Assembly: GCA_902761365.1 (NCBI GenBank)
Contig: CACWJZ010000012.1
Coordinates: forward strand, 1 to 64,000
Origin: an uncultured Eubacteriales bacterium
GTDB taxonomy: Bacteria > Bacillota > Clostridia > Christensenellales > CAG-138
DNA: 64,000 nt
Reading direction: 5' to 3'
Numbering within the stretch: the stretch's first letter is position 1; each line of letters opens with the position of its first letter. Shown piece by piece: positions 7,495-15,565 of this stretch. The notes below the pieces were generated by a model. It did no database searches, was not told the DNA's origin, and was given only the letters and a program-made list of their open reading frames with translations. A program made the position numbers and the translations under genes.

Positions 7495-9573
7495 CTACCA
7501 ATCCCTCTGGAAGGGGACCGTGGGCGTGTCGGGATAGACCCTGTGGTCGTACCGCCAGAAGAAGTGGTACAAGCCGTTGGTTTCCTCCGTGGTGAGCATG
7601 AAGCACTCGAACCGGCGGCTGGGGCCGCTGTTCAGGGGGTCGAAGTGGTACCAGCCCGTGCCCACGTTCACCATGAGCCAATAGTGCCGATAGCCGCTGT
7701 CTCGTTGGATGAACATCACCTGAGCCCCCACGCCCTCCAGCAGGACGCGGGCCGCCGCGTCGTAGGTGAAGCAATCCCCGTGACGGCGGGTCAAGCCTCG
7801 CCAGGCCTCGTACTTCCAGTCCCGCTTGTTGGAGGTGTAGCCGAAGGTGAAGTTGTCGTGGACATATCGGAAGATGGCCCAGGCCTTCTGGCCCATGGTC
7901 ATGTCGTCGGTCACGATCTTCGAAAGGACCTCCTGCACCTTGGCCTGGAGCTTCTCCTCGGACACGGTGGGTTTGAGGAAGTAGAGCCGCACCTTCTTCT
8001 GGGCGGTGTTGCCCGCCCGGTCCGTAGCCGTGTAGGTCACGTTGTAACCGCCGGCCTGGTACATGTTGACGGCGGCATTGTCCACCGTGAGGGTCACGTC
8101 CTCCGGCTCATCGGCATTGTCCGTGACGGAGACCTGGGCAAAGTAGGCCACGGGCTCGCCCACGTACACGTACCGGTTGGTCGCGCCGAAGATCTTGGGC
8201 GGCTCCGTGTCCGGGACCATGTCCACCGTTCCCGAGATCTCGGTCCGGTTCCCCGCGGCGTCCACCGCCGCGATGGTCACGGGCTGGGGGCCCGCCTGGG
8301 ACCAGTCGGGCTCCGTCACGTAGGAAAGGGTGATAGCCGTCTCGTCCTCCGCCGTCGCCAGCAGGTCCCTGGGGGACTGGGGATGATCGAGATAGGCAGT
8401 GAGCGTCTTGAAAAACGACAGCCGGGGCGCGGTAGTATCCACCACGTACAGCCGCTGGATGCAGGGCTCCTCGTCCACCATGGCGTTCACATCGTAGCAG
8501 CCCGGGCTCCGGGGCACGAACCGGGCGATCTTCACCTCGCCCGAAAAGCTTTCGTCCAGGGCCTTCTGCCGATCGGCCACCGTAGGCCCCGCCACGCTCC
8601 GGCGGCTGGCCTCCCACACCAGGGGCTGCAGATCGGAGATGAGGACCGTGACCTGGCCCTTGGTCGTGTTGCCGCCTGCGTCCGTGACGGTGACGGTCAG
8701 CTGCTGATAGCCCTGCTTCTGCCAGTCGGGGGCGGGATCGAAGCCGTAGGTCAGGGCGGAAACGTCGCTGGCGCTCCCCACCAGGCTCTCCGGCGCCAGG
8801 GCCTGGCCCGTCCGGACATAGGGGATCGTGTTGACGAAGGAACACACCGGCGGCACCGTGTCGGTGACCGTGAGGGCCGTCTCGTACACCTGGCCTTGGG
8901 CCTCCACCTCGATGATGTGGACCCCGGGCACGGCGGTGTCCACGGTGGTCACGTCCGTCACGAACCGGCCCGTCATGGTGTCGGTGGGCAAAAAGGCCGT
9001 CAGGGGCGGCACCGCCTCCCCCGCCTCGATGGACAGCCGCGATACCGGCCCCAGGATGGTGCAGACGGTCTCGACGAAGGCCACGTTTCCCGACAGGTCC
9101 TCCAGCCGGATGACGACGGGCCACTCCCCCGCCTCATGGAAGGTCGGCGCCTGCTCGAAGGACACGCCCACCAGCTGGGCGTCCGTAAGGTCCTCGATGA
9201 ACCCGTCCGGCCCCAGCTCCTCGTCCACGCCCAACGTCCGGGCGACGCCTCGAGCCGTGGGGGCCGTGGTGTCCTGCTGGCGGACCAGGGCGATCCGGGG
9301 CCCGCCGCTGCCGGCAACCCGCACCACTGCGTCCCCGGGCCGGGTCCAGTCGATCTTGCGGGTGTCGAAGGCGTAGGACGCCTCGCCCCCGTCCTTCATC
9401 AGGGCGGAGGCCGGCGGGCAACTGCCCGTCATCTCCCACACCGTCACAGGGCGCACCTGCCGATACAGCAGGAAAAAGGCGCCGACGGGCAGCCCCACCA
9501 GGAGCAACAGCCCCTCCAGCAGGAGCCAGAACCAATGGACCCTATGCACTTGTGGCCGTTCCGTTTGCTCCAC
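7495..9573 (-). CDS. membrane-anchored transglutaminase-like protein with Ig-like domains
   Basis: 692 residues. A single N-terminal membrane helix (about 14-36) precedes several Ig-like/HYR-like beta domains, recognisable by repeated DTTAP, DTVPP, DTEPP and DAAGN/DRAGN motifs, from about 100 to 520. A transglutaminase-core domain ends the protein. The catalytic triad is intact by eye: Cys about 601 (GDCFTYDAAARVL), His about 630 (GYRHYWLMV) and Asp about 645 (YHFDPLNSG). It starts with GTG, supported by GGAGG 8 bases upstream. It is the first gene of the operon and probably acts on cell-wall or surface protein substrates; protease or transpeptidase chemistry is equally possible for this fold. 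Confidence 0.85.
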   Translation of the reverse strand: MEQTERPQVHRVHWFWLLLEGLLLLVGLPVGAFFLLYRQVRPVTVWEMTGSCPPASALMKDGGEASYAFDTRKIDWTRPGDAVVRVAGSGGPRIALVRQQDTTAPTARGVARTLGVDEELGPDGFIEDLTDAQLVGVSFEQAPTFHEAGEWPVVIRLEDLSGNVAFVETVCTILGPVSRLSIEAGEAVPPLTAFLPTDTMTGRFVTDVTTVDTAVPGVHIIEVEAQGQVYETALTVTDTVPPVCSFVNTIPYVRTGQALAPESLVGSASDVSALTYGFDPAPDWQKQGYQQLTVTVTDAGGNTTKGQVTVLISDLQPLVWEASRRSVAGPTVADRQKALDESFSGEVKIARFVPRSPGCYDVNAMVDEEPCIQRLYVVDTTAPRLSFFKTLTAYLDHPQSPRDLLATAEDETAITLSYVTEPDWSQAGPQPVTIAAVDAAGNRTEISGTVDMVPDTEPPKIFGATNRYVYVGEPVAYFAQVSVTDNADEPEDVTLTVDNAAVNMYQAGGYNVTYTATDRAGNTAQKKVRLYFLKPTVSEEKLQAKVQEVLSKIVTDDMTMGQKAWAIFRYVHDNFTFGYTSNKRDWKYEAWRGLTRRHGDCFTYDAAARVLLEGVGAQVMFIQRDSGYRHYWLMVNVGTGWYHFDPLNSGPSRRFECFMLTTEETNGLYHFFWRYDHRVYPDTPTVPFQRDW

Positions 9574-9601
9574 CGCCGCGCCTCCATAAATATACGTTCA
9601 T

Positions 9602-9630
9602 ATCATAGAAGAAAACGGCCCCCTTGTCAA
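9602..9630 (-). promoter_or_regulatory. sigma-A promoter of the dlt-like operon
   Basis: On the minus strand: TTGACA (9630-9625), 17-bp spacer, TATGAT (9607-9602), 28 bases before the GTG at 9573. Promoter-like boxes are not obvious inside the downstream operon, so this probably drives all six genes. Confidence 0.8.
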
Positions 9631-9674
9631 TAAACCGGCAAAAGCTGACTTGTAAAAACATGGTGTCGGCCCCG

Positions 9675-9703
9675 TTGAAACCGGGCCGAAAAGGGCGTAT
9701 ACT
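9675..9703 (+). promoter_or_regulatory. sigma-A promoter of the C69 dipeptidase
   Basis: TTGAAA (9675-9680), 17-bp spacer, TATACT (9698-9703); ATG is at 9737 behind an AAGGAGG site. Confidence 0.8.
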
Positions 9704-9736
9704 GATGGGAAGAATAGCTATACAAGGAGGCCAGCC

Positions 9737-11200
9737 ATGCCCTGCACCACCATCCTGGTCGGCAAGAACGCCAGCAACGATTGCTCCACCATGATCGCCC
9801 GGACCGACGACGGCCACTTCGACGTGAAGAAGCTCGTCGTCGTGGAGCCCAAGGACCAGCCCAAGACCTATAGGAGCGTCATCTCCCACGTGGAGGTCCC
9901 CCTGCCGGAAGCACCCCTCCGGTACACCGCCTGCCCCAGCGTCAATCGGACCCACGGCATCTGGGCCGCCACGGGCATCAACGCCGCCAACGTGGGCATG
10001 ACCGCCACCGAGACCATCTCCACCAACCCCCGCGTCCTGGCGGCAGACCCCCTGGTGGTCTATCAAAAAGCCAAGAAGCGGGGCGAGAAGGACGTTCCCG
10101 GCGGCATCGGCGAGGAGGACATCGTGGTGCTGGTGCTGCCCTATATCCGCACCGCCCGGGAGGGCGTGCTGCGCCTGGGGGCCCTGCTGGAGCAGTACGG
10201 CACCTATGAAAGCAACGGCATCGCCTTCAACGACGAGAACGAGGTCTGGTGGATGGAGACCGTGGGCGGCCACCACTGGCTGGCAAGGCGGGTGCCCGAT
10301 GATCGGTGCGTCATCGCCCCCAACCAGTTCGCCATGGACGGCTTCGACCTGGCTGACGCCCTGGGCGAGGGGAAGGATCACCTGTGCTCGGCGGACCTGA
10401 AGGAGTTTATCGACCGGAATCATCTGGATCGGAACCAGAACGGTGTCTTCGATCCTCGGGCCGTGTTCGGCTCCCGCCGGGACCTGGATCATATCTACAA
10501 CACGCCCCGGGCCTGGTTCATGGGCCGGTATCTCTGTCCCCTGTCCCACCGCTGGGACGGCCCCGACGCCGAATTCGGGCCCGAGAGCGACAACATCCCC
10601 TGGTCGCTGGTGCCGGATCGGAAGGTGAGCGTGGAGGACGTGAAGTACCTGCTGTCCAGCCACTACCAGGGCACGGACTACGACCCCTACATCCATCGGG
10701 ACACGGGCAAGCGGGGCATGTACCGATCCATCGGCATCAACCGCACCGGCGTGGCCGCCCTGTGCCAGATCCGCAGCCATGTGCCCGATCCCATCAAGGG
10801 CCTCGAATGGGTTTGCTTCGGCCCCACCACCTTTGACGCGCTGCTGCCCGTCTACCCCAACGTCCCGAAGATGCCCGCCTATCTCTCCCGGGTCACCGAG
10901 GACGTGTCCACGGATAACTTCTATTGGGCCAGCCGGCTCCTGGGCGTCCTGGCCGACCCCCACTTCGCTGCCGCCGCCCAGCCCATGGAGCGGTATGAGG
11001 CCGCCATCATGGCCCGGGGAAGGCAGTTGGTCCTGGAATACGATCGGAAAATGGCTGAGACCGGTGATTTCTCCCTGACCGCCGCCGCCAACGAGGCCCT
11101 TTGCAGCATGGCCCGGGAGGAGACGCAAAAGGTCCTCAACACCCTGGTCCAGATCGCCAGCGAAAAGATGAAGAACGGCTACGACCGGGCGGACAATTGA
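9737..11200 (+). CDS. C69 (U34) family dipeptidase
   Basis: 487 residues, the family's usual length. The N-terminus MPCTTILVGKNASNDCSTMI is diagnostic: after removal of the first residues the Cys becomes the N-terminal nucleophile of an Ntn-hydrolase. The conserved TDDGHFDVKKLVVV and GNRTHG-like (VNRTHGIWAATGINAANVGM) segments follow. These enzymes cleave dipeptides in the cytoplasm, with no signal peptide present here. It is a single gene with its own promoter and a composite palindromic terminator region downstream. Confidence 0.9.
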   Translation: MPCTTILVGKNASNDCSTMIARTDDGHFDVKKLVVVEPKDQPKTYRSVISHVEVPLPEAPLRYTACPSVNRTHGIWAATGINAANVGMTATETISTNPRVLAADPLVVYQKAKKRGEKDVPGGIGEEDIVVLVLPYIRTAREGVLRLGALLEQYGTYESNGIAFNDENEVWWMETVGGHHWLARRVPDDRCVIAPNQFAMDGFDLADALGEGKDHLCSADLKEFIDRNHLDRNQNGVFDPRAVFGSRRDLDHIYNTPRAWFMGRYLCPLSHRWDGPDAEFGPESDNIPWSLVPDRKVSVEDVKYLLSSHYQGTDYDPYIHRDTGKRGMYRSIGINRTGVAALCQIRSHVPDPIKGLEWVCFGPTTFDALLPVYPNVPKMPAYLSRVTEDVSTDNFYWASRLLGVLADPHFAAAAQPMERYEAAIMARGRQLVLEYDRKMAETGDFSLTAAANEALCSMAREETQKVLNTLVQIASEKMKNGYDRADN

Positions 11201-11221
11201 GTGGAAGGAATGAAAGCATCT

Positions 11222-11358
11222 GTGCCTTTTCTTTGCAAAGAAAAGACACCCAAAAGAAACACAAATGGGAAGTACTGTTCACGTGGTACTTCCCATTTAT
11301 TATTCTTGTGCTTTTCTTTTTGTGCGACTTTTTCTTTTCACCGAAAAGAAAAAGTCGC
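11222..11358. repeat. composite palindromic element, copy 1 (three hairpins)
   Basis: It holds three hairpins in a row. The first is 11222-11249 around CTTTTCTTT/AAAGAAAAG. The second has perfect 13-bp arms, 11263-11275 and 11286-11298 (AAATGGGAAGTAC). The third has perfect 16-bp arms, 11324-11339 and 11343-11358, around a 3-base ACC loop. It lies between the convergent dipeptidase and epimerase genes and probably terminates both. Related units are at about 47.8, 50.6, 55.6 and 59.5 kb. Confidence 0.8.
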
Positions 11359-11371
11359 AAAAGAAATAGGT

Positions 11372-12817
11372 TTACACATCCGTCCCCGCCGTCAAAATGC
11401 GCACGTGCTTGCCCAGGTGGCGGACCAGGGCGGCGTAGTAGGCCTCCTCGTGGGCGGCCATGGTGGCGAAGAAGGCGTCGCGGAACCAGGGCTGATCGAG
11501 GAGCAGGCCGTAGGCGATGTGGACCGTCTGCCGGGCGGCGGGCAGGTTCATGTATTCGGGGAGATACGCGTCGTTCTCCAGGTCGATGTTGGGGATCGTG
11601 TTGGGGTCTGTGGACACGTGGTAGTACTTCTCTGCCTCGGGCCGATGCTCGATGGCGAATTTGTGGGCCTTGCGATAGAGGTCCGGGTCCGCTTCGGCGA
11701 CGACCCGCATGGCCTCCAGCCAGCTGGTGCCGGCGGTCTTCACGTGTACGTGGCCCTTGGTGACCCGACCCACGGTGGAGAACACGGCAAACTTGTCGGA
11801 GCCGGAGTGCAGGGACAGCTTGTAGCCAAAGTGGTCCGCGATCTGTTGATGGACCACGAAATCCCGGGCGAAGGCGTTGAGGTCGCCTGCGTACTCGATG
11901 CCCTTCTCGAAGGCGCCGGAGAAGTGAGGGGCGCAACTGATGGGCGTGACGCCCGCGTCGTGGAGCTCGTTCCCCACCACGAAGTGCTCCGCGGGGGTGG
12001 TGATGGTCAGGGTCTCGTCGATGGACAGCTCAAAGTCCACGGCCACGGTCTTGATCTCGTCGATGTACCGATAGCACTCGATGGCGTGGCGGATGCCCTT
12101 CCAGAACACGATCACGATCCGGCGCAGCTCCGGGGCGGAAAGGCAGCCGATGATGGGCAGCTCTCTATCGAGGTACACGCCCTCGTAGTGGGCGCGCACG
12201 TCCGCGGGAAGCTGGGCGTACAGGGCGTCGATTTGATCCTGAGGGTAGGTGACGGCCTGCTGGTCGATCTGCTCAGAGCAGTCCAACGTGACCATGGTGC
12301 AGCCGGATTCCAGGGCGTACTTGATCTCATCCTTGGTCTTCAAATGGTCCCCGTCGGCGCCGTAGCCCTTCCTGTACCCCTCCTGGAACACGTTGAAGGC
12401 CGCGGCGGAAATTACGTCGGCGAAGGTCCGGTGGGTCAAATTCAGCTCCCGGATGGACTGCTGGGCCAGGACCGGGTAGATGTCGTGGTCCCCGATGGCC
12501 CGGATATGGCCGGGGCTCGCCAGGCCCAGCCGATCGCCGAAGCCCATGGTGAACCGGTGCCCCTTGTGGCTCCTGGGCTTCGTATAGGGGAAGAGCTGCA
12601 TGAGCGCTCGGGCGTTCTCATTGGTCAGGGGGCAGAGCTTCAGGCCCTTTTCCTCGGTGCCGGCGAAGGTCTCCGCCTGCTTCCCCGCCACCGCCAGAAG
12701 CTTTTCAAGGTCCCGGCGGACCAGGGCGGCCACGGTGCCGTCGTTTTCGTCCACGGAACGCTCGTACACAAAGAGGTCGGTGTTGCTGAGCAGCGCACGG
12801 AATGCATCCACGGTCAT
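11372..12817 (-). CDS. uxaE: tagaturonate epimerase family protein (UxaE-like)
   Basis: 481 residues, close to the length of UxaE, the enzyme that interconverts D-tagaturonate and D-fructuronate in hexuronate breakdown. The whole-protein look, including GHRFTMGFGDRLGLASPGH, LHSGSDKFAVFSTVGR and VHVKTAGTSWLEAMR with several metal-ligand-like His/Asp/Glu, is that of this family. No other hexuronate genes are present in the window. The cupin divergent from it shares the promoter region and may be co-controlled. The exact sugar is inferred from the family. AAAGGAGA stands before the ATG. Confidence 0.75.
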   Translation of the reverse strand: MTVDAFRALLSNTDLFVYERSVDENDGTVAALVRRDLEKLLAVAGKQAETFAGTEEKGLKLCPLTNENARALMQLFPYTKPRSHKGHRFTMGFGDRLGLASPGHIRAIGDHDIYPVLAQQSIRELNLTHRTFADVISAAAFNVFQEGYRKGYGADGDHLKTKDEIKYALESGCTMVTLDCSEQIDQQAVTYPQDQIDALYAQLPADVRAHYEGVYLDRELPIIGCLSAPELRRIVIVFWKGIRHAIECYRYIDEIKTVAVDFELSIDETLTITTPAEHFVVGNELHDAGVTPISCAPHFSGAFEKGIEYAGDLNAFARDFVVHQQIADHFGYKLSLHSGSDKFAVFSTVGRVTKGHVHVKTAGTSWLEAMRVVAEADPDLYRKAHKFAIEHRPEAEKYYHVSTDPNTIPNIDLENDAYLPEYMNLPAARQTVHIAYGLLLDQPWFRDAFFATMAAHEEAYYAALVRHLGKHVRILTAGTDV

Positions 12818-12852
12818 GGTATTTCTCCTTTATGGTTCGATATGTCATGCTC

Positions 12853-12881
12853 AGTATATGGATTTCGACGGGCAAAGTCAA
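12853..12881 (-). promoter_or_regulatory. sigma-A promoter of the uxaE-like gene
   Basis: Minus strand: TTGACT (12881-12876), 17-bp spacer, TATACT (12858-12853). Its -35 box is only 6 bp from the -35 box of the opposite cupin promoter. Confidence 0.8.
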
Positions 12882-12887
12882 GCCGTA

Positions 12888-12917
12888 TTGACAGGGGCCC
12901 CGGTTCCTACGTATACT
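12888..12917 (+). promoter_or_regulatory. sigma-A promoter of the cupin gene
   Basis: TTGACA (12888-12893), 18-bp spacer, TATACT (12912-12917), with ATG at 12949 after AAAGGAGA. Back to back with the leftward promoter at 12853-12881. Confidence 0.8.
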
Positions 12918-12948
12918 GTGCAAAAAGGGATAAAGGAGAGAGAAGCAC

Positions 12949-13299
12949 ATGATCCGCAGAAGCAGCGAACGCATCATCGACCGGCCTCACCACAAGTTCG
13001 GCGCGCCGGGAGAGCTGACCGTCCGGAACCTGATCAACGCCCCCGAGGAGCTCCTGGGCAAGGGCCGCGCCTTTGCCCACACCACCGTGCATCCCGGCAG
13101 CGGCATCGGCTACCACGTCCACGCGGGCGACGGGGAGATCTACTTCGTCCTCAGCGGCAGGGGCGAATACAGCGACAACGGCACCGTTACCACCGTCGAA
13201 GCCGGGGACGTGACCTTCTGCCCGCCCGGCCAGGGCCACAGCATCCTGTGCCTGGGGGACGAGCCGCTGGAGCTCATCACGCTGATATTGTTTGAATAA
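12949..13299 (+). CDS. small cupin domain protein
   Basis: 116 residues forming one cupin barrel. Motif 1 reads GSGIGYHVHAGDGEIYFVLSG, giving His-x-His-x(4)-Glu metal ligands. Motif 2 reads AGDVTFCPPGQGHSILCLG with the fourth ligand His. A metal-dependent isomerase or a sugar/acid binding role is typical for such single-domain cupins. Sharing a divergent promoter region with the uxaE-like gene suggests, but does not show, a link to sugar acid metabolism. Confidence 0.88.
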   Translation: MIRRSSERIIDRPHHKFGAPGELTVRNLINAPEELLGKGRAFAHTTVHPGSGIGYHVHAGDGEIYFVLSGRGEYSDNGTVTTVEAGDVTFCPPGQGHSILCLGDEPLELITLILFE

Positions 13300-13342
13300 T
13301 TTGGATGAATCGTCGAACCAAACGCAAGGCGTAGAGGCTTGG

Positions 13343-13379
13343 ATTGCACCTTTCTTTGCAAGAGAGGTGCAATTTTTTT
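13343..13379. terminator. terminator after the cupin gene
   Basis: 9-bp arms (ATTGCACCT 13343-13351 and AGGTGCAAT 13365-13373) followed by a run of seven T. The loop TTCTTTGCAAGAG resembles the first hairpin of the composite palindromic elements. The T-run touches the stop codon of the convergent M20 gene. Confidence 0.85.
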
Positions 13380-14622
13380 ATGCATTACTGCTGCCCAGCC
13401 AATTTTTCAGATACGCTGCCTTTCGCGCCTCGAACCCCTCCCGGCCGGAGACGGGCCGCTCGAACAGGTCCAGGACCGTGCCCGCCAGCACCTTGGGCGG
13501 GCGGAGGCAGGCGTTGGCCTCGTCCACGATGGCGAAGTCGTCCCCGTGGAACCGGCCCGAGACGCCGGTGAACCCGAACTGAATCGTGGGCAGCAGGGCG
13601 GAGAGGTCCCCCACGTCCCCGGACGCGCCGGAGAGGAGGTTTTCCCGGATGTCGCCCTCGTCGGCCAACAGCAACATGTTCTCCTTCACCAGGGCGTTGA
13701 TCTGTTGGTTCTGCACAAGGGGCAAAAACCCCGGGCGGCGGGTGACTTCGGTTTGGATGTCCATGGCCTCGCCGCACCGTTGGAGGCAGGTCCCTACCAG
13801 GTCTGCCGCGGCGAACAGGGCTTCCTGGGTCCGGGCCCGAACGTAGGTCTCCACCACGGCGTGATCGGGCACGATGTTCACGGTCCCGGCGGCCTCGGAG
13901 AGCACGGGCTGCACGTTCACCCCGTCCTGGGGGTTGAACCGGTCCTTGAGGAACGCCACGCCCGTTTGGGCCAGCAGAGCCGCGTGCAGGGCGTTCTTCC
14001 CCGCATAGGGCGCCGCGCCCGCATGGGCGCCCACGCCCCGGTAAACGGTCTTGAAGATCACGAACCCCTTCAGGATGGAGCCCACGTCGAACCGGCAATG
14101 GGGCTCGCCGGAGGCGTGACAGGAGAGCACGCAGTCCACGCCGTCGAAGACGCCGCCCGCGATCATGTCCTGCTTGCCGGAGGGGTAGCGCACCAGGCCC
14201 CAGTCCATGAGGCCCTGGCGATAGTCCAGGTCGATCATCTCCTCCGCCGGGGTGAAGATCACCTTCACCGTGCCCTGCAGAGGCTCGTCCCGCAGCGCCT
14301 CGATGAGCGCCAGGGCCGCCGAGGTCTGGAGGCTGTGGCCGCAGGAGTGGATGCGCCCAGTCCCCGCCCGCCTGGGCAGGCCGTCCATGTCCGCCAGCAC
14401 CGCCACCACGGGCGCGCCCTGGCCCAGGGTGACCAGAAGGCCCGTGTAGCTCACCGGCGCATAGGGCACGCCCCAGGCATCCAGCTGCTCTCGGATCAGC
14501 CGGTTGGTCTCGAACTCCCGATACCCCAGCTCTGGGGTCTCGAAGAGCCGCCGGCTCCGGGCGATGATTTGGTCCCCATTGGCATCGATTTTGCGGAAGA
14601 CCCGCTGCTTTTGCTCGTTCAT
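13378..14622 (-). CDS. M20 family amidohydrolase/peptidase (M20D-like)
   Basis: About 414 residues. Zinc and catalytic motifs are visible: LADMDGLP, IHSCGHSLQTSAA, the PAEEMID Glu pair, LSCHASGEP and a final FHGDDFA. The small dimerisation domain lies in the middle (GVGAHAGAAPYAGKNAL). Members remove acyl groups from amino acids or cleave dipeptides (AbgB, IAA-amino acid hydrolases, N-acyl aminoacylases). The start overlaps the stop of the upstream metallo-beta-lactamase-fold gene (ATGA), so the two are co-translated. ATG 14628 is an alternative start. Confidence 0.87.
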   Translation of the reverse strand: MNEQKQRVFRKIDANGDQIIARSRRLFETPELGYREFETNRLIREQLDAWGVPYAPVSYTGLLVTLGQGAPVVAVLADMDGLPRRAGTGRIHSCGHSLQTSAALALIEALRDEPLQGTVKVIFTPAEEMIDLDYRQGLMDWGLVRYPSGKQDMIAGGVFDGVDCVLSCHASGEPHCRFDVGSILKGFVIFKTVYRGVGAHAGAAPYAGKNALHAALLAQTGVAFLKDRFNPQDGVNVQPVLSEAAGTVNIVPDHAVVETYVRARTQEALFAAADLVGTCLQRCGEAMDIQTEVTRRPGFLPLVQNQQINALVKENMLLLADEGDIRENLLSGASGDVGDLSALLPTIQFGFTGVSGRFHGDDFAIVDEANACLRPPKVLAGTVLDLFERPVSGREGFEARKAAYLKNWLGSSNA

Positions 14623-15410
14623 ACCCATTCCAGGCCGGTGCCTGTCCCCACTTCTTCGATGTGCATCCGATTCCCCATGGCCACCTTCACGCTGAGCGCC
14701 GTGCAGTGGCAGGGGTACAGGTTCGGGATGTGCTCCCCTTCCAGATAGTCGATGATCCCCTGGGACCGCTCATCCATCTGCCGCACGTGGAACCCGCCGA
14801 TGACGCCCAGGACCCGGTCCATGCCCGTGACCTGCTTCGCCCGCTCGACGATGTTGCCGATGCCGCTGTGGGAGCAGCCGGTGATCACGTAGACCCCCTC
14901 CCGGCCCCGGTAGGCAAGGGCCGTGTCGTCCAACGTCAGATCCGGCCCGTCCTCCCCCTGCCGCTGGGCCTGGTCCGCCTGCTCCGGGAACACCCGGGGG
15001 ATGGCGCCCAAATAGAACAGGTTTTCGGTCAGGGCCAGGGGCTCCGCCGTGAGGCAGAGGTCGAAGTATCGCGCCAGCTTCGCCCGGGTATAGGGGCAGC
15101 CGATGGACAGACCCCGGGACCAAAGCCGCCGGAACAGGGACGGATGGGCCACCAGCTGGGGCTTGGGGCCCTCGGTAAAGAAGGCGGACAGGCCGCGGGT
15201 GTGGTCGTCATGGCAGTGGGAGAGGATCACCCCGTCCACGTCCCGCCAGCGGAGGCCCAGGGCGTCCGCATTTTGGGCGAAGATGCCGAAGTAGCCCGTG
15301 TCCAGCAGGAAGCGTTTGCCCTCCGCCTCCACCAGGCAGGAGAAGCCGGGTTCGCCCAGCAGGTACTGGTCGATCAGCGTGTTGTTGTCGGATAAGATGG
15401 TCAGTTTCAT
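14619..15410 (-). CDS. metallo-beta-lactamase-fold hydrolase
   Basis: 263 residues. The metal site motif is SHCHDDHTRGL (His-x-His-x-Asp-His), with downstream ligands in TGCSHSGIGN and GGFHV. The N-terminus MKLTILSDNNTLIDQYLLGE and overall pattern match the archaeal/bacterial subgroup related to MJ0888, whose members act on phosphorylated pterin-type compounds. The real substrate here is unknown. It is cytoplasmic and coupled to the M20 amidohydrolase. A TATACT box lies close upstream on the minus strand, but without a clear -35. Confidence 0.85.
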   Translation of the reverse strand: MKLTILSDNNTLIDQYLLGEPGFSCLVEAEGKRFLLDTGYFGIFAQNADALGLRWRDVDGVILSHCHDDHTRGLSAFFTEGPKPQLVAHPSLFRRLWSRGLSIGCPYTRAKLARYFDLCLTAEPLALTENLFYLGAIPRVFPEQADQAQRQGEDGPDLTLDDTALAYRGREGVYVITGCSHSGIGNIVERAKQVTGMDRVLGVIGGFHVRQMDERSQGIIDYLEGEHIPNLYPCHCTALSVKVAMGNRMHIEEVGTGTGLEWV

Positions 15411-15506
15411 ACAGGCAGTATACCATGCTTCGGCCCGCCGCGCCATAGGGTCGAGCGATTTTTGTGGGGGATGCGCCGGTTTTGCCGGCAGCCTCGGGGC
15501 GGCGGC

Positions 15507-15536
15507 TTGACAGAGGGCGGGTTTTGCGGGTATCAT
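15507..15536 (+). promoter_or_regulatory. sigma-A promoter of galM
   Basis: TTGACA (15507-15512), 18-bp spacer, TATCAT (15531-15536), 29 bases before the ATG at 15566. Confidence 0.75.
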
Positions 15537-15565
15537 GGAAAAAAACAGGAAAGGGAAGCAAGACT

